From positions 7,400 to 71,399 of the forward strand of contig JBBRAX010000039.1 of NCBI GenBank assembly GCA_038206395.1: a stretch of 64,000 nt of DNA, read 5' to 3'. This document shows positions 7,967 to 16,648 of this stretch, one piece after another. The position numbers and the translations under genes were made by a program. Under the pieces are notes generated by a model that saw only the letters and a program-made list of their open reading frames with translations, did not search any database and was not told the DNA's origin. The stretch's first letter is position 1. Each line of letters begins with the position of its first letter. Origin of the DNA: JAGSPQ01 sp038206395. Lineage in GTDB: Bacteria; Myxococcota; Myxococcia; Myxococcales; Myxococcaceae.

Positions 7967-9941
7967 GGCTGGCGCCAGGCGGCCCACGGTCGGCGAAGGT
8001 CGAGACGCTCAGCTTTCGAAACAGGTTGCGCTTCTTGTCGCGGTGCATCTCCATTCTGCGGAGGATGTCGGAGAGCGCCACGACCGCCTCGGCGACGAAC
8101 GGGCCCTTGTTGAGCATCACGCATTCGGCGGCGACGCTCGCGGCGGCGTCGGTGACCTCTGCGCGTGATGGCACTCCGGTGCGGGCCATGGTGTCGAGGA
8201 CCTGGGTAGCCCAGATCGTCGGGACATGGGTCGCTTCGCACAGCCACAAGATCTCGTCCTGCAGCTCGGCGAGACGTTCGAACCCGACTTCGACCGCGAG
8301 ATCTCCGCGGGCAATCATCACGGCCAGCGGCGGCTTGCGAAGCCCCTCGAGCAACAGGCGTGGCAGGTTCTCGAAGCCCGCGCGGGTTTCGATCTTCAGC
8401 ACCACGCCGAGGTCCGGCCGCCCGAGCCGGGCGAGCTCCTTGTGGAGGCCCTTGACGTCCTCGGGGGTTCGCACGAACGAGAGGCTCACTGCGTCGGCGT
8501 GCTCGACCACGAAGGTGAGGGCGCGCAGGTCGTCCTCCGACAGGCTGGGCACGTTGATCGGAGTGTCGGGCAGATTGATGCCCTTCTCGGCTCGGAGCTT
8601 CGCGGTCGACTTCTGCGTTCGAACCACCTTGAGCAGGAAGTCGCCGCGGGTCTTGTTGGCGCGCTGGACGACGGCGTGGATCTGGCCGTCGTCGAACAGA
8701 ACGCGATGCCCGGGCTCGAGCGAGTCGAGCGCCGCGGGCAAAGTACAGGAGATGACCCCAGGCTTCTCGACCTTGCCCTGCGCGTCTCGCTGCGGGGGAA
8801 GGCCTTCGAGCTTGCGCCGAGTCAGCTCGAACGGATCGCCGACCTTCAGGTCGATGGCTGCCTGCGCCGTGCCTCCCACCTCGAGCTTCAAGGCGCCGAT
8901 TCGCATGCCGCCGCGGAAGATGCGGGCCGAGGCCTGCTCGAGCAGGTAGGCGCGCTCGGTGGCGAAGGACGTCAGCTGCTCGGGGCCGACCTCGTGAATC
9001 TGCAGAGAGCGTTTCTTGCCGCGGGCATCGCGAAAGCGCAGCTCGTCTCCGCCTTTGAGTCGACCGAACGCTTCATGCTCGATGAACACGAAAGTGCCAC
9101 CTTCTTCGCCGACAGGAGGCGGGCCTCGCCGAACGACGACCGGCGCCGGGGCCGTCACCCCGCCCAGCTCATCCCGAGAGGGCTTCCAGGTCGCGATCAA
9201 GCGAGCGGCGGTGATCGGGCCGGTTCGAATCTTCGGGCCCGCGAGATCGACCAGGATCCGGCAGGGGGTGCCGGTGAGGGCCTGTGCCTCCTCGAGCGCG
9301 CGGACGATCAGGCGCCACTCGCGCTCAGTCTCGTGCGCGGCGTTGATCCGGAGCACGTTCATCCCCGCGTTGAGCAGCTTCACCATCCAGGCGCGATCCG
9401 CCTCGTGGGCGGGAGGCGCGGTGACCATGATCGAGATGTGCCGATCGGGTGGGCGGGGCCCGATGATGTCGTGGGTGGCGTGGTGGAGCGTGTCTCTGGC
9501 CTGCGCCCACGACATCGCGGTGAGCTCCCGTTGTTGGAGGTGCGCCAGCTCGCGTCGAGCTGCCGCGTTGCCGCGCACCGCCAGGGATTCGTTCACCCGC
9601 TCGGAGACCTCGAGCAGGCTGCGCATCACGTAGCTCTCAGAACGGCCGAGCGACGACAGGCCGCGTTGGGCCAGCTGGGTCTGCAGCTCGCGCAGATCCA
9701 GCTGCCGAAGGGCAACGTAGTGAACGAGGTTCCTCGCGCTCTCGCGACGATCCGGCGACGCGGCCTCGATCTGGTCCCGCATCTTCTTCTCGAGAGCGAC
9801 GAGCCCCTTCTCGATTCGAGCCAGCTCGCGCGCGAGCTCGATCAGCGCGGCGTGTGATCGCGCTGCGTCTGACGAGGCGACGTGTCCCGAAGCCTGGGCT
9901 CGAGGGATGTTCCGGGTGCCCGGCTTGTCGCGTCCGCTCAT
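7953..9941 (-). CDS. pyk: atypical pyruvate kinase with N-terminal extension and no C-terminal domain
   Basis: 662 residues from ATG 9941. The first 190 residues are a helical extension containing ESARNLVHYVALRQLDLREL and LSSLGRSESYV, a signature of a bacterial long pyruvate-kinase family. The TIM-barrel part keeps recognisable pyruvate kinase motifs: MNVLRINAAHE, LVDLAGPKIRTG, VLKIETRAGFENL (active-site lysine), MIARGDLAVEVG and ATQVLDTMARTGVPSRAE. The inserted B domain spans roughly 340-470. The chain ends soon after VALSDILRRME, so the C-terminal regulatory domain of classical enzymes is absent. Some consensus positions differ (AAHE for FSHG). It probably converts phosphoenolpyruvate and ADP to pyruvate and ATP, but catalytic competence is an inference. 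Confidence 0.85.
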   Translation of the reverse strand: MSGRDKPGTRNIPRAQASGHVASSDAARSHAALIELARELARIEKGLVALEKKMRDQIEAASPDRRESARNLVHYVALRQLDLRELQTQLAQRGLSSLGRSESYVMRSLLEVSERVNESLAVRGNAAARRELAHLQQRELTAMSWAQARDTLHHATHDIIGPRPPDRHISIMVTAPPAHEADRAWMVKLLNAGMNVLRINAAHETEREWRLIVRALEEAQALTGTPCRILVDLAGPKIRTGPITAARLIATWKPSRDELGGVTAPAPVVVRRGPPPVGEEGGTFVFIEHEAFGRLKGGDELRFRDARGKKRSLQIHEVGPEQLTSFATERAYLLEQASARIFRGGMRIGALKLEVGGTAQAAIDLKVGDPFELTRRKLEGLPPQRDAQGKVEKPGVISCTLPAALDSLEPGHRVLFDDGQIHAVVQRANKTRGDFLLKVVRTQKSTAKLRAEKGINLPDTPINVPSLSEDDLRALTFVVEHADAVSLSFVRTPEDVKGLHKELARLGRPDLGVVLKIETRAGFENLPRLLLEGLRKPPLAVMIARGDLAVEVGFERLAELQDEILWLCEATHVPTIWATQVLDTMARTGVPSRAEVTDAAASVAAECVMLNKGPFVAEAVVALSDILRRMEMHRDKKRNLFRKLSVSTFADRGPPGASLNPR

Positions 9942-10181
9942 CCGTTCGAGTGTATGCGGTGCCAGCGCCAGGGGTCCGTGGCGTTGAGGTGACGCCTGCG
10001 GTGCGATCTCCGCGCAAAGTATGCACCGCCCCCTGCTCCCGCACGGTCGCGCGTTCTGGTTCTGTCGCGCCTGGCCCGAGCTGGGCGAGCACGCGAAGTC
10101 GGTAGGCTTTCGCGGCAGCCTCGGGTCGCCGCACGAATGGCGTCGGCATCTGGCTTCAAGGGCTCCTTCACGGCGCTGCTC

Positions 10182-10203
10182 CCGGATCGCGACCGCGATC
10201 CGG
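10182..10203 (-). terminator. perfect 10-bp-arm hairpin just after the PA14 lipoprotein stop
   Basis: CCGGATCGCG and CGCGATCCGG are exact reverse complements separated by AC. The stem begins one base after the stop codon of the minus-strand PA14 gene. There is no run of T after it, so it is at most a GC-type terminator or an mRNA 3'-end stabiliser. Confidence 0.4.
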
Positions 10204-10204
10204 A

Positions 10205-11731
10205 TCAACGGAAGAGCTCAGCCGCAGGAATCGTCGTCTTCACGCCAGCAGGCAACGTCCACATCAGCTTGATTTGCGCGCCGCTGGTGTTCTGGAAGTA
10301 ATCAAGGCGGACGAGGTAACGCCCTCCTGCTGTCAACGTCACTGCGCCGGAGTCTTCGATGGGAGCGTGGCTCGTCCAGTTGTCAATCAGCTTCAGGCCG
10401 CCAACGTACAGCCGCACGCCGTCGTCCGAGAGGGTGTGGAACGTGTAGACGCCGGTGGCGGGCGCGATGACGTACCCAGTCCACCGAACGCCGTACTCGG
10501 TGGTGTACGGGAATGAGGGGATGCCGGGCCCATTGGTCCACAGAAAGTCGACTGGCCCGTCGACGCGATGGCCGATGTACGAAGGCGGGGCGAAGTAGTT
10601 GTCGAAGTAGTCGCCCCAGAAGCCAGCCGAAGTCACCGTGGGTTGGAAGAGGCGCGCGTTCGGGATGACCTGCTTGGCCTGGCTCGGGCTCGACCAGGAC
10701 AGGCGCATCACCGCCTCGTTGGTCTTGTCGTAGTACTCGAGGCGAAGCTCGGCTTTGGTTCCGGCGGTCAGCGCGATCGTGCCGCTCACCTCACGAGCGC
10801 CTCCGTCAACCCAGGCGTCGATGATCAACTTGCCGCCGACCCACAGCCGCACCCCGTCATCGACGTACGCGTGGAAAGTGTAGGTCTCCGAGTAGAGCGC
10901 CTCGACTTTTCCCGTCCAGCTCACAGAGAAGTCGTTGATGTTGATGCCAGCGACTGGAGCTCCAGTTGCCCAGTCGAAATCGATGGTCGGATCAATCCGG
11001 AAGACCGAGTTGGTCACGTAGACAGACGGGCCGTTGAAATAGAGGCCCTGCAGCCCGTTGTTCGGGGGAACGCCGCCGCCGCCGCCGACTCCTGCGCCAC
11101 CGCCGCCGACTCCCGCGCCACCGCCGCCGACTCCCGCGCCGCCGCCGCCGACCCCTGCGCCGCCGCCGCCGCCGACCCCTGCGCCGCCGCCACCGACTCC
11201 AGCGCCACCGCCGCCGACTCCTGCACCACCGCCGCCGACTCCCGCGCCGCCGCCGCCGACTCCTGCGCCGCCGCCACCGACTCCCGTGCCGCCGCCGCCG
11301 ACTCCTGCGCCGCCACCACCTCCGCCTGTGCCGGCGTCCCGGCAGCGGCTGGTTCCCGCGCAGTCCGGATCCGAGCAGTCCTTGAATCCGTCACCGTCGT
11401 TGTCAGTCGCATCACCGCAGTCACTCTCGGCCTTGCCCCCGGCGACGCAGGTGCAGCCCAGGCCGCAAAGCTGGGCTTCGCACATCGGGTCGGCGCAGTC
11501 GGTCTTGCCGTCGTCGTTGTCGTCCAGCCCGTTGTTGCAAACCTCGGCGCGAAACCCGCAGACCGCGGCGGTGAAGCACTTCGGGTCGGCGCAATCGGTC
11601 TTGCCGTCGCCGTTGTCGTCCTTCTTATTAGAGCAATCCTCATCCCCGACGGGCGGGGGCAGTGGCGGGCTGCCGCACGCCCAAAGAGTTGTGGTGGCCA
11701 TCATCGCGACGACGGCTGTGCGGGGCGACAT
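10205..11731 (-). CDS. lipoprotein with MopE-like repeats, Gly-rich linker and two PA14 domains
   Basis: 508 residues from ATG 11731, giving a lipoprotein signal (VVAMMATTTLWACGS). Residues about 25-125 contain three Asp/Cys repeats of the form DDNGDGKTDCADPKC. About 85 residues of an AGVGGGG heptad follow, a flexible linker. Two PA14-type domains follow, near 230-370 and 375-508. Each has the Y-F-(D)-N opening, a YTFHxxxDDGVRLxVGG core and a closing MxLxW strand (RLSWSSPS, KLMWTLPAG). PA14 domains bind carbohydrates in many adhesins and glycosidases, so cell-surface sugar binding is plausible. No catalytic domain is visible. The next gene to the left on the same strand lies 263 bases away, with only the hairpin at 10182-10203 recognised between them. 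Confidence 0.85.
   Translation of the reverse strand: MSPRTAVVAMMATTTLWACGSPPLPPPVGDEDCSNKKDDNGDGKTDCADPKCFTAAVCGFRAEVCNNGLDDNDDGKTDCADPMCEAQLCGLGCTCVAGGKAESDCGDATDNDGDGFKDCSDPDCAGTSRCRDAGTGGGGGGAGVGGGGTGVGGGGAGVGGGGAGVGGGGAGVGGGGAGVGGGGAGVGGGGGAGVGGGGAGVGGGGAGVGGGGAGVGGGGGVPPNNGLQGLYFNGPSVYVTNSVFRIDPTIDFDWATGAPVAGININDFSVSWTGKVEALYSETYTFHAYVDDGVRLWVGGKLIIDAWVDGGAREVSGTIALTAGTKAELRLEYYDKTNEAVMRLSWSSPSQAKQVIPNARLFQPTVTSAGFWGDYFDNYFAPPSYIGHRVDGPVDFLWTNGPGIPSFPYTTEYGVRWTGYVIAPATGVYTFHTLSDDGVRLYVGGLKLIDNWTSHAPIEDSGAVTLTAGGRYLVRLDYFQNTSGAQIKLMWTLPAGVKTTIPAAELFR
11072..11325. repeat. 21-bp tandem repeat encoding AGVGGGG heptads
   Basis: About eleven copies of a 21-base unit (one copy 24 bases) encode the Gly-rich linker of the PA14 lipoprotein. 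Copies differ mainly at third positions, so the array is an in-frame minisatellite that could change length without breaking the frame. Confidence 0.85.
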
Positions 11732-11925
11732 GGCAACCTCGTGAGCAACTGCGAACCGGCCTCGAGGCACCATACCAGCGCGGGTCGAAGAAGAATGAGA
11801 CAGGCGGCCGAGCCGCAGCGAAACTCCGACGTGTGAAGTACTAAGGAGCGCACGAAGGCACCTATCGCCGCCTCGAAGCCGAGGAGGAATCCTGTTGGGA
11901 CAGGAGGGAGTTCGATGATTTCTAC

Positions 11926-12545
11926 ATGCGCCCGCTTCTCGATCGCGCGCTCCCAATGATCGGACCGCCGCCGGCTGGGGCGCGGGCTTTGGAGATCGGC
12001 TGCGGCACGGGGCCGGTGAGCTGCCACGTCGCTGCGCGCGGCTACGACGTGCTCGGCGTCGACCTCTCGCTGACGGCGATCCGCATGGCCGAACGCTTCG
12101 CGGCGGAACAACACCTTCCGGCGCGGTTCGCGCTTCACGACGTTCTCGAGCTGCCGGGCGAGAACCTCTTCGACCTGATTGTCGACGGTCATTGCCTTCA
12201 CTGCATTGCCTACGCTGATCGCGCACGGCTGCTTGCAACGGTGCGCAGGCTCCTGAAGCCGGGCGGCGCCGTGATTGTCGAGACGATGCCGCGCCATCCA
12301 ACGATCCGCTTCGATGATCATTTCCTGCTCGGTGACAAGGTGTGCTCTGGCGTCGATGCTCAGACAGGAACGCGGAGGACACGCGCGTCATCGATGGCGA
12401 GGGCGTGCATCCGAACCGGCGAATTCTAGCGCCCGAGGCGCTCGACGAAGAGCTGCGGCGCGCCGGCTTCGTCGTCGAGTGGTCCCTGACCGTCGTCGAA
12501 GAGCGACCCGGCGACCCGCAGAACTACCAGGCCATTCTGCGATAG
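11926..12545 (+). pseudogene. class I SAM-dependent methyltransferase, frameshifted
   Basis: The N-terminal two thirds read as a methyltransferase: motif I LEIGCGTGPVSCHVA, the acidic GVDLS strand, FDLIVDGHCLHCI, and LKPGGAVIVET. At 12341-12344 a TG dinucleotide is doubled (AAGGTGTGCTC). Removing one TG joins the frame to an open continuation (WRRCSDRNAEDTRVIDGEG...NYQAIL) that ends at 12545 and looks like the natural C-terminus. As it stands, translation leaves the family sequence there and stops at 12429. The 5' end is also doubtful. The open frame extends upstream of ATG 11926 with gene-like residues (RREFDDFY) but no start codon, and a good AGGAGGG points to an out-of-frame ATG at 11913. 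I read it as a decayed gene. Confidence 0.7.
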
Positions 12546-12549
12546 CCGT

Positions 12550-12863
12550 TTGCTCCTGAGGGGTCCCATCACCGTCAACGCCGTCTGCCCAGGGTTCGTG
12601 CCAGAGACCGCGGCGGAATCGAGCCGTCGACCCTTCGAGCGATGGTTGCTTCGCCACTGCTGGTTCACATGCCCTTCGCGACCACCGTCGCGGCCGCCAC
12701 AGACTCGTTGGTGTTCATGGCCATCGACCCCAGCCTGAACGGCAAGGGAGGACGCTTCTTCGGTGAGAAGAGCGAGCTCGCTTCAAGCCCGGAGTCACAC
12801 GACCTTCAGAAGGCGAGCCGCTTCTGGGAACTGGCCAGCCGGCTGTCGGGCCTGGTGCCTTGA
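12550..12863 (+). pseudogene. 3' remnant of a short-chain dehydrogenase
   Basis: Only the C-terminal third of an SDR is present. ITVNAVCPGFVPETAAESS is the typical strand after the catalytic Tyr-Lys, but the Gly-rich NAD(P) loop, NNAG and YxxxK are absent. The coding frame also switches near 12640: the first piece runs into arginine-rich nonsense, while another frame continues with SLVFMAIDPSLNGKGGRFFG and ends FWELASRLSGLVP at 12863, a normal SDR tail. It has therefore lost its 5' end and carries at least one frameshift. It lies 4 bases after the decayed methyltransferase, and both are in the same direction. Confidence 0.65.
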
Positions 12864-12953
12864 ATAGTTCAACACCTGGTTGGACGACGCGAACGGCCCG
12901 GCAATCCATAGAACAACCACGCCAGCTGTCGGGTGGGGTAGAGTTGCCCCGCA

Positions 12954-14192
12954 ATGGAGGTAATTCTAGACAGCATCGAAAGCCAGCGCGTGAAGACGCT
13001 GCTGACCTACCGCATCCTCGACACCCCGGCAGAGGGTGAGTTCGACGAGTATGCGCGGCTGATCGCGAAGGTCTGCGGCACCGAGATCGGGGCGATGACG
13101 CTGCTCGACAGTGAGCGGCAGTGGGTGAAGGCGGTGCATGGCCCGCTGGCCCGCGAGATCCCCCGCGACCACGCGTTCTGCCCCCACACGATGCTTCAGG
13201 CCGACGTGCTGGAGGTGCCGGACACGCTGCTGGATCCGCGGTTCGCGCAGAGCACGTTGGTGGTCGCTGCGCCGTTTGTGCGTTTCTACGCCGGGGTCGC
13301 GCTGATCAACCGCGCCGGCGTCGCGCTCGGAACACTCTGCGTCTTCGATTCGAAGCCATCCAGACTGAACGCGACCCAGCGCCGGCTGCTCGTGATCGCT
13401 GCAGCACACATCACGACCCAGCTCGAGCTTCGGCGCGCGGTGCTGCAGTTGCTCGAAGAGCAGCGGCTCGCGGCCGATCTGCGCGTCTCGGTGACCGAGA
13501 GCAACCAGAGCCAGCAGGACCTGACAGCGATGCTGGTGCACGACCTGAAGAGCCCGCTGACCGCGGTATCGGTCAACGCGACCTGGCTCTTCGAGGACCC
13601 CAGCCTCACCGCGGACCAACGGGCTGCCGCCTCCGACATCGTTGGGGCGAGTGCCCAGCTGGCCGGCATGGTGAATGATCTACTCGACGTCAGCCGCGCC
13701 GAGGATGGCGCCCTGATCGTCGACCGCACCTCGGTGGTGGAGCTCGCCGTAGTCGCCCAGGTCGCGATCGACCGCGCCCGAGCAGCCTCCGTCGAACGGG
13801 GCCAGACCCTCGAGCTGGTGGTGGCGCAGCCTGGTCACTGCGTGGACGCGGACGCGAAGATCCTCGAGCGGGTCGTCAGCAATCTCATCGACAACGCCCA
13901 GAAGTACGCCCCGCGGGACTCCACCGTTCGAGTCGAGCTTTCGGCCGAGGGCGACCACGAAATTTTGCGCGTGATCGATCAGGGCAAAGGCATTCCAGCC
14001 GAGCAGCGAGACGCGGTCTTCGAGAAGTACTTTCAGGTGCAGCAGGGTGTTGCCGCGCGTCCGAGTCACGGGCTCGGGCTTGCGTTCTGCCAGCTGGCGA
14101 TCGAGGCCCATCGCGGGACGATCGCGGTCGAGGACCAGCCGACCGGTTGTGTCTTTCGCGTCAGCTTGCCGTGCTCGGCCGACCTCGGCTGA
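12954..14192 (+). CDS. GAF-domain sensor histidine kinase
   Basis: 412 residues with no membrane segment, so a cytosolic sensor. The N-terminal 170 residues form a GAF domain of the type that begins with a TYRILDTPAEGEFD segment. A linker helix leads to a HisKA dimerisation domain with the phospho-accepting H196 in MLVHDLKSPLTAV. The HATPase domain shows the N box (NLIDNAQKYA), G1 (DQGKGIP), F box (VFEKYFQV) and G2 (HGLGLAFCQ). It should autophosphorylate and pass phosphate to a response regulator. None is encoded nearby, so it is an orphan kinase. The ATG at 12954 is the first start of the frame and gives a complete GAF domain. Confidence 0.92.
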   Translation: MEVILDSIESQRVKTLLTYRILDTPAEGEFDEYARLIAKVCGTEIGAMTLLDSERQWVKAVHGPLAREIPRDHAFCPHTMLQADVLEVPDTLLDPRFAQSTLVVAAPFVRFYAGVALINRAGVALGTLCVFDSKPSRLNATQRRLLVIAAAHITTQLELRRAVLQLLEEQRLAADLRVSVTESNQSQQDLTAMLVHDLKSPLTAVSVNATWLFEDPSLTADQRAAASDIVGASAQLAGMVNDLLDVSRAEDGALIVDRTSVVELAVVAQVAIDRARAASVERGQTLELVVAQPGHCVDADAKILERVVSNLIDNAQKYAPRDSTVRVELSAEGDHEILRVIDQGKGIPAEQRDAVFEKYFQVQQGVAARPSHGLGLAFCQLAIEAHRGTIAVEDQPTGCVFRVSLPCSADLG

Positions 14193-14284
14193 CGTACCGA
14201 CCCAGAATGCGTCGCGATGCGGCCACAATGGGGCTGCTCGATCGCAAGCTGCTCACCTTCACTGCCTGGTGGGCGGGTCGTCGG

Positions 14285-14647
14285 TCAGGTTCGCCGACGA
14301 GAAACCCGCCGCGCTTGGCGCTTTGAGGGCGAGAGACGGGCGACTGCGATGCCCTGGTTCACCCACGCCTCGAGCTGCTTCTCGGAGTCAAGGCCTCCCG
14401 GGTCCACCAGCACGAAGCCCTTCAGAGGCCGCCCGGTGAACTCCATCGGTCGGGTGTGCTTCTGTTTCAATGCTGCTGGGTGCTGATCGGCGCCGACCCG
14501 AGCCAACAAGGCGTCCTTCATGATGCCGCAGCACATCTTTCCATCGAGCAGAAAGCAGAGCCCTCCAAACATCTTCTTCTCGGAGACACCGCGCTGCTCT
14601 TCGAGAACGCCTCTCACCCGTTCGGCGAGGCCTTCGTCGTACGCCAT
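14285..14647 (-). CDS. TfoX/Sxy N-terminal domain protein
   Basis: 120 residues, the usual length for stand-alone TfoX-N domain proteins. The signature is clear: MAYDEGLAERVR, then SEKKMFGGLCFLLDGKMCCG, then DALLARVG and a closing KGFVLVDPGG. The C-terminus is very basic (about 20 residues rich in Arg, Lys and Ser). Full Sxy/TfoX activates competence genes with CRP in gammaproteobacteria. The short single-domain relatives are of uncertain function, so only the fold is asserted. A 7-bp inverted repeat (14278-14284 with 14294-14300) straddles the stop codon. The gene lies 36 bases downstream of the UbiB-like kinase stop, on the same strand. Confidence 0.85.
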   Translation of the reverse strand: MAYDEGLAERVRGVLEEQRGVSEKKMFGGLCFLLDGKMCCGIMKDALLARVGADQHPAALKQKHTRPMEFTGRPLKGFVLVDPGGLDSEKQLEAWVNQGIAVARLSPSKRQARRVSRRRT

Positions 14648-14683
14648 GTCAGGTTCTCCACAGCAGGATTTCCAGGCGGGGTC

Positions 14684-16015
14684 TTACTGCCGATTCGCGG
14701 CGGGCTGCAGCACCGACGCGGCCCAGCCCGACTCGAGAGCCGCCCAATCGGCGCAGGCCCCGAGCTGGCTGAGCACCGAATAGAGGCCGAAGCGCAGGCG
14801 GAAGAGGAACAGCAGCCGGCCGGGCAGCTGCAGCCGCATCATGGCGCGCTTGTCCTTGAACAGCTGCTGCGCCGCGAAGCCCTCGCCGGGCTCGATGCGG
14901 CGCGGGCCCAGGGTCAGCAGCGGGCCGAAGAAGCCTCTCAGCAGCGAACGGACGTGGGCGGCGGAACTCGCATCGGCGGCGGGCTTGGCGCCGAAGGCCT
15001 CGAACGCCTGCGCCATCGCGCGTGAGTCATCGGCTCGAACGGCGGCAGTCATCTGCGCGAGGGCGCGGACGATTGCGGGCTCGAATGAACGAACGCAGCC
15101 GAAGTCGTAGACCACCACCCGGCCGTCTTCGGGGAAGCCGTAGTTGCCGGGGTGCGGATCCGCGTGGAAGAGCCCGTGCCGGTAGAGCGTGCCGACGTAG
15201 AAGCGGAACAGCGCTTCGCCGATGCGATCGCGCTCGGCCTGCGAGGGGTTGGACGCAAGCAACGCGTTGAATGACCGGCCGGGCGACCAGCGGGTGGTGA
15301 GCACGGAAGCCGCGCACCACTCGGCCTCGACGTGCGGAATCGTCAGCGTCGCGTCACCGGCGAAGAGGCGTTCGAAGGTGGATTGACGCTGGGCTTCAAG
15401 GGTGAAGTCGCACTCTTCGAGAATCGCCGTCCGTGCTTCGTCGACGAAGCTTTCGACGTTGGCACCGGGCGCGAAGAGTCGCGCGATCGACGAGCCCGCT
15501 CCGGCAGTCGCGAATTCCCCTTTCAGCGCCGTGTCGATGCCCGGGTGGCGAACCTTGACCGCGACCTGCGTGCCGTCGGGCAGCTGGGCGCGGTGCACCT
15601 GCCCGATGCTGGCGACGGCGAAGGGCTTTGGCTCCATGTGCTTGAGGAGGACTGCTGAACGCGCGCCGAGGCCCGCGCGCACGGCATCGGCGATGGCAGA
15701 AGGGTCACTGGCGATGGCGGACGTCTGCAGCAGCGACAGCATTGCGCGGAGCTCGGGCGGCACCGATGGGTCGATGTAGCTGAGGATCTGACCGCCTTTC
15801 ATCGCGAGGCCGCGCAGCTCACCCATCTGCAGCACCAGCTTGCTCACCGCGGCGAGGTCAATCGGGTCCTTACCGGGACGTTTGCTCAAGAGCGCCGCCC
15901 CTATGCCCACGGCGGTGCGGCCCGTCTTCCAAATTCTTCCCAGGCGCGACGTCGGCACCTCGCGGGTCGCCTCGCCCAGGCGTGCGCGCAGGTCCTTCTC
16001 AGGGTCTTCAGTCAT
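14684..16015 (-). CDS. ABC1/AarF/UbiB-family atypical kinase
   Basis: 443 residues from ATG 16015. The family hallmarks are in order: the KGGQ motif of the N-terminal extension (AMKGGQILSYID), the nucleotide-binding lysine in QVAVKVRHPGID, the HADPHPGNYG catalytic loop, and DFGC in place of DFG. UbiB/ADCK proteins are membrane-associated ATPases/kinases linked to ubiquinone biosynthesis or lipid trafficking. This one has no clear C-terminal transmembrane pair, so its role may differ. It is divergently arranged with a TetR regulator. A 34-bp palindrome sits between the two starts, suggesting that the TetR protein controls this gene as well as itself. Confidence 0.88.
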   Translation of the reverse strand: MTEDPEKDLRARLGEATREVPTSRLGRIWKTGRTAVGIGAALLSKRPGKDPIDLAAVSKLVLQMGELRGLAMKGGQILSYIDPSVPPELRAMLSLLQTSAIASDPSAIADAVRAGLGARSAVLLKHMEPKPFAVASIGQVHRAQLPDGTQVAVKVRHPGIDTALKGEFATAGAGSSIARLFAPGANVESFVDEARTAILEECDFTLEAQRQSTFERLFAGDATLTIPHVEAEWCAASVLTTRWSPGRSFNALLASNPSQAERDRIGEALFRFYVGTLYRHGLFHADPHPGNYGFPEDGRVVVYDFGCVRSFEPAIVRALAQMTAAVRADDSRAMAQAFEAFGAKPAADASSAAHVRSLLRGFFGPLLTLGPRRIEPGEGFAAQQLFKDKRAMMRLQLPGRLLFLFRLRFGLYSVLSQLGACADWAALESGWAASVLQPAANRQ

Positions 16016-16037
16016 GACGTACGCCTCGCAGACAAAA

Positions 16038-16071
16038 GTGATAGCAACTGTCATATGAAAGTCACTGTCAC
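16038..16071. promoter_or_regulatory. 34-bp imperfect palindrome, probable TetR operator
   Basis: The dyad is centred on CATATG, and 13 of 17 base pairs are symmetric (outer GTGA...TCAC, inner ACTGTCAT/ATGAAAGT). It contains the start codon of the TetR gene and lies 23 bases upstream of the divergent UbiB-like gene. The position and length fit an autoregulatory operator for the adjacent TetR protein; binding is inferred. Confidence 0.5.
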
Positions 16072-16645
16072 AACGCAATCCGATGGAAGGCGCGAGCGGC
16101 GGTTGCGGGGAATGCGACGGGTGCAGGAGGCTGCCTTGCGCCTGTTCGAACGGCGCGGGTTCGACGCGGTCACGATCGAAGAGATCGCCGCCGCGGCCGA
16201 GGTGTCGGCGCCGACGGTGTACCGGGGCTTCGGCACCAAAGAGGCGCTGGTGCTGTGGGATGAGTACGACCCGATGCTGCTGGCTGCGATCGAAGCCCGC
16301 CTGCCCTCGCGCTCGGTGCGCAAGAGCGTGGTCGAGGCATTGGTCGTGAGCGTCGGTGAGGTCTACTCGCGCGATCGCGAACGCATTTTGCGGCGCGCGA
16401 AGCTGATGCTCGACCACCCCGCCCTGGAGATCGCTTCACTCGCGGGGCTGGCCGAGATGAAGGCGGCCCTGAGCGGAACGCTGGTCAGACACAGGGCGTA
16501 CCCGTCGGCCTTCGCGGCCGAGGTCGTCGCTGGCGCCATCGTTGCCACGCTCGAGTGCGCCATTCGGCAGTGGGTGCGGAAGGGTGGGCGCAGGTCGCTG
16601 ACGCTCATCGTTCGAGAGGCGTTCGAGAAGCTCGACGCGTTCTAA
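16055..16645 (+). CDS. TetR-family transcriptional regulator
   Basis: 196 residues. The N-terminal helix-turn-helix is typical: ALRLFERRGFDAVTIEEIAA followed by AEVSAPTVYRGFGTKEALVL (about residues 28-68). The C-terminal part is the variable ligand-binding domain. The chosen ATG (16055) lies inside a palindrome and has no clear ribosome-binding site, so translation could be leaderless. An internal ATG at 16112 (MRRVQEAAL) would still keep the helix-turn-helix. The divergent neighbour is the UbiB-like kinase, its most likely target. Confidence 0.88.
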   Translation: MKVTVTTQSDGRRERRLRGMRRVQEAALRLFERRGFDAVTIEEIAAAAEVSAPTVYRGFGTKEALVLWDEYDPMLLAAIEARLPSRSVRKSVVEALVVSVGEVYSRDRERILRRAKLMLDHPALEIASLAGLAEMKAALSGTLVRHRAYPSAFAAEVVAGAIVATLECAIRQWVRKGGRRSLTLIVREAFEKLDAF

Positions 16646-16648
16646 GCG

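Noticed and set aside
8226..9857. 543-codon plus-strand frame opposite the pyruvate kinase gene
   Set aside because: It is an antisense shadow with no domain or ribosome-binding site; the minus strand encodes the conserved enzyme.
14278..14300. Terminator after the TfoX-like gene
   Set aside because: Only a 7-bp stem that overlaps the stop codon and has no T-run, so support is too weak for a feature.
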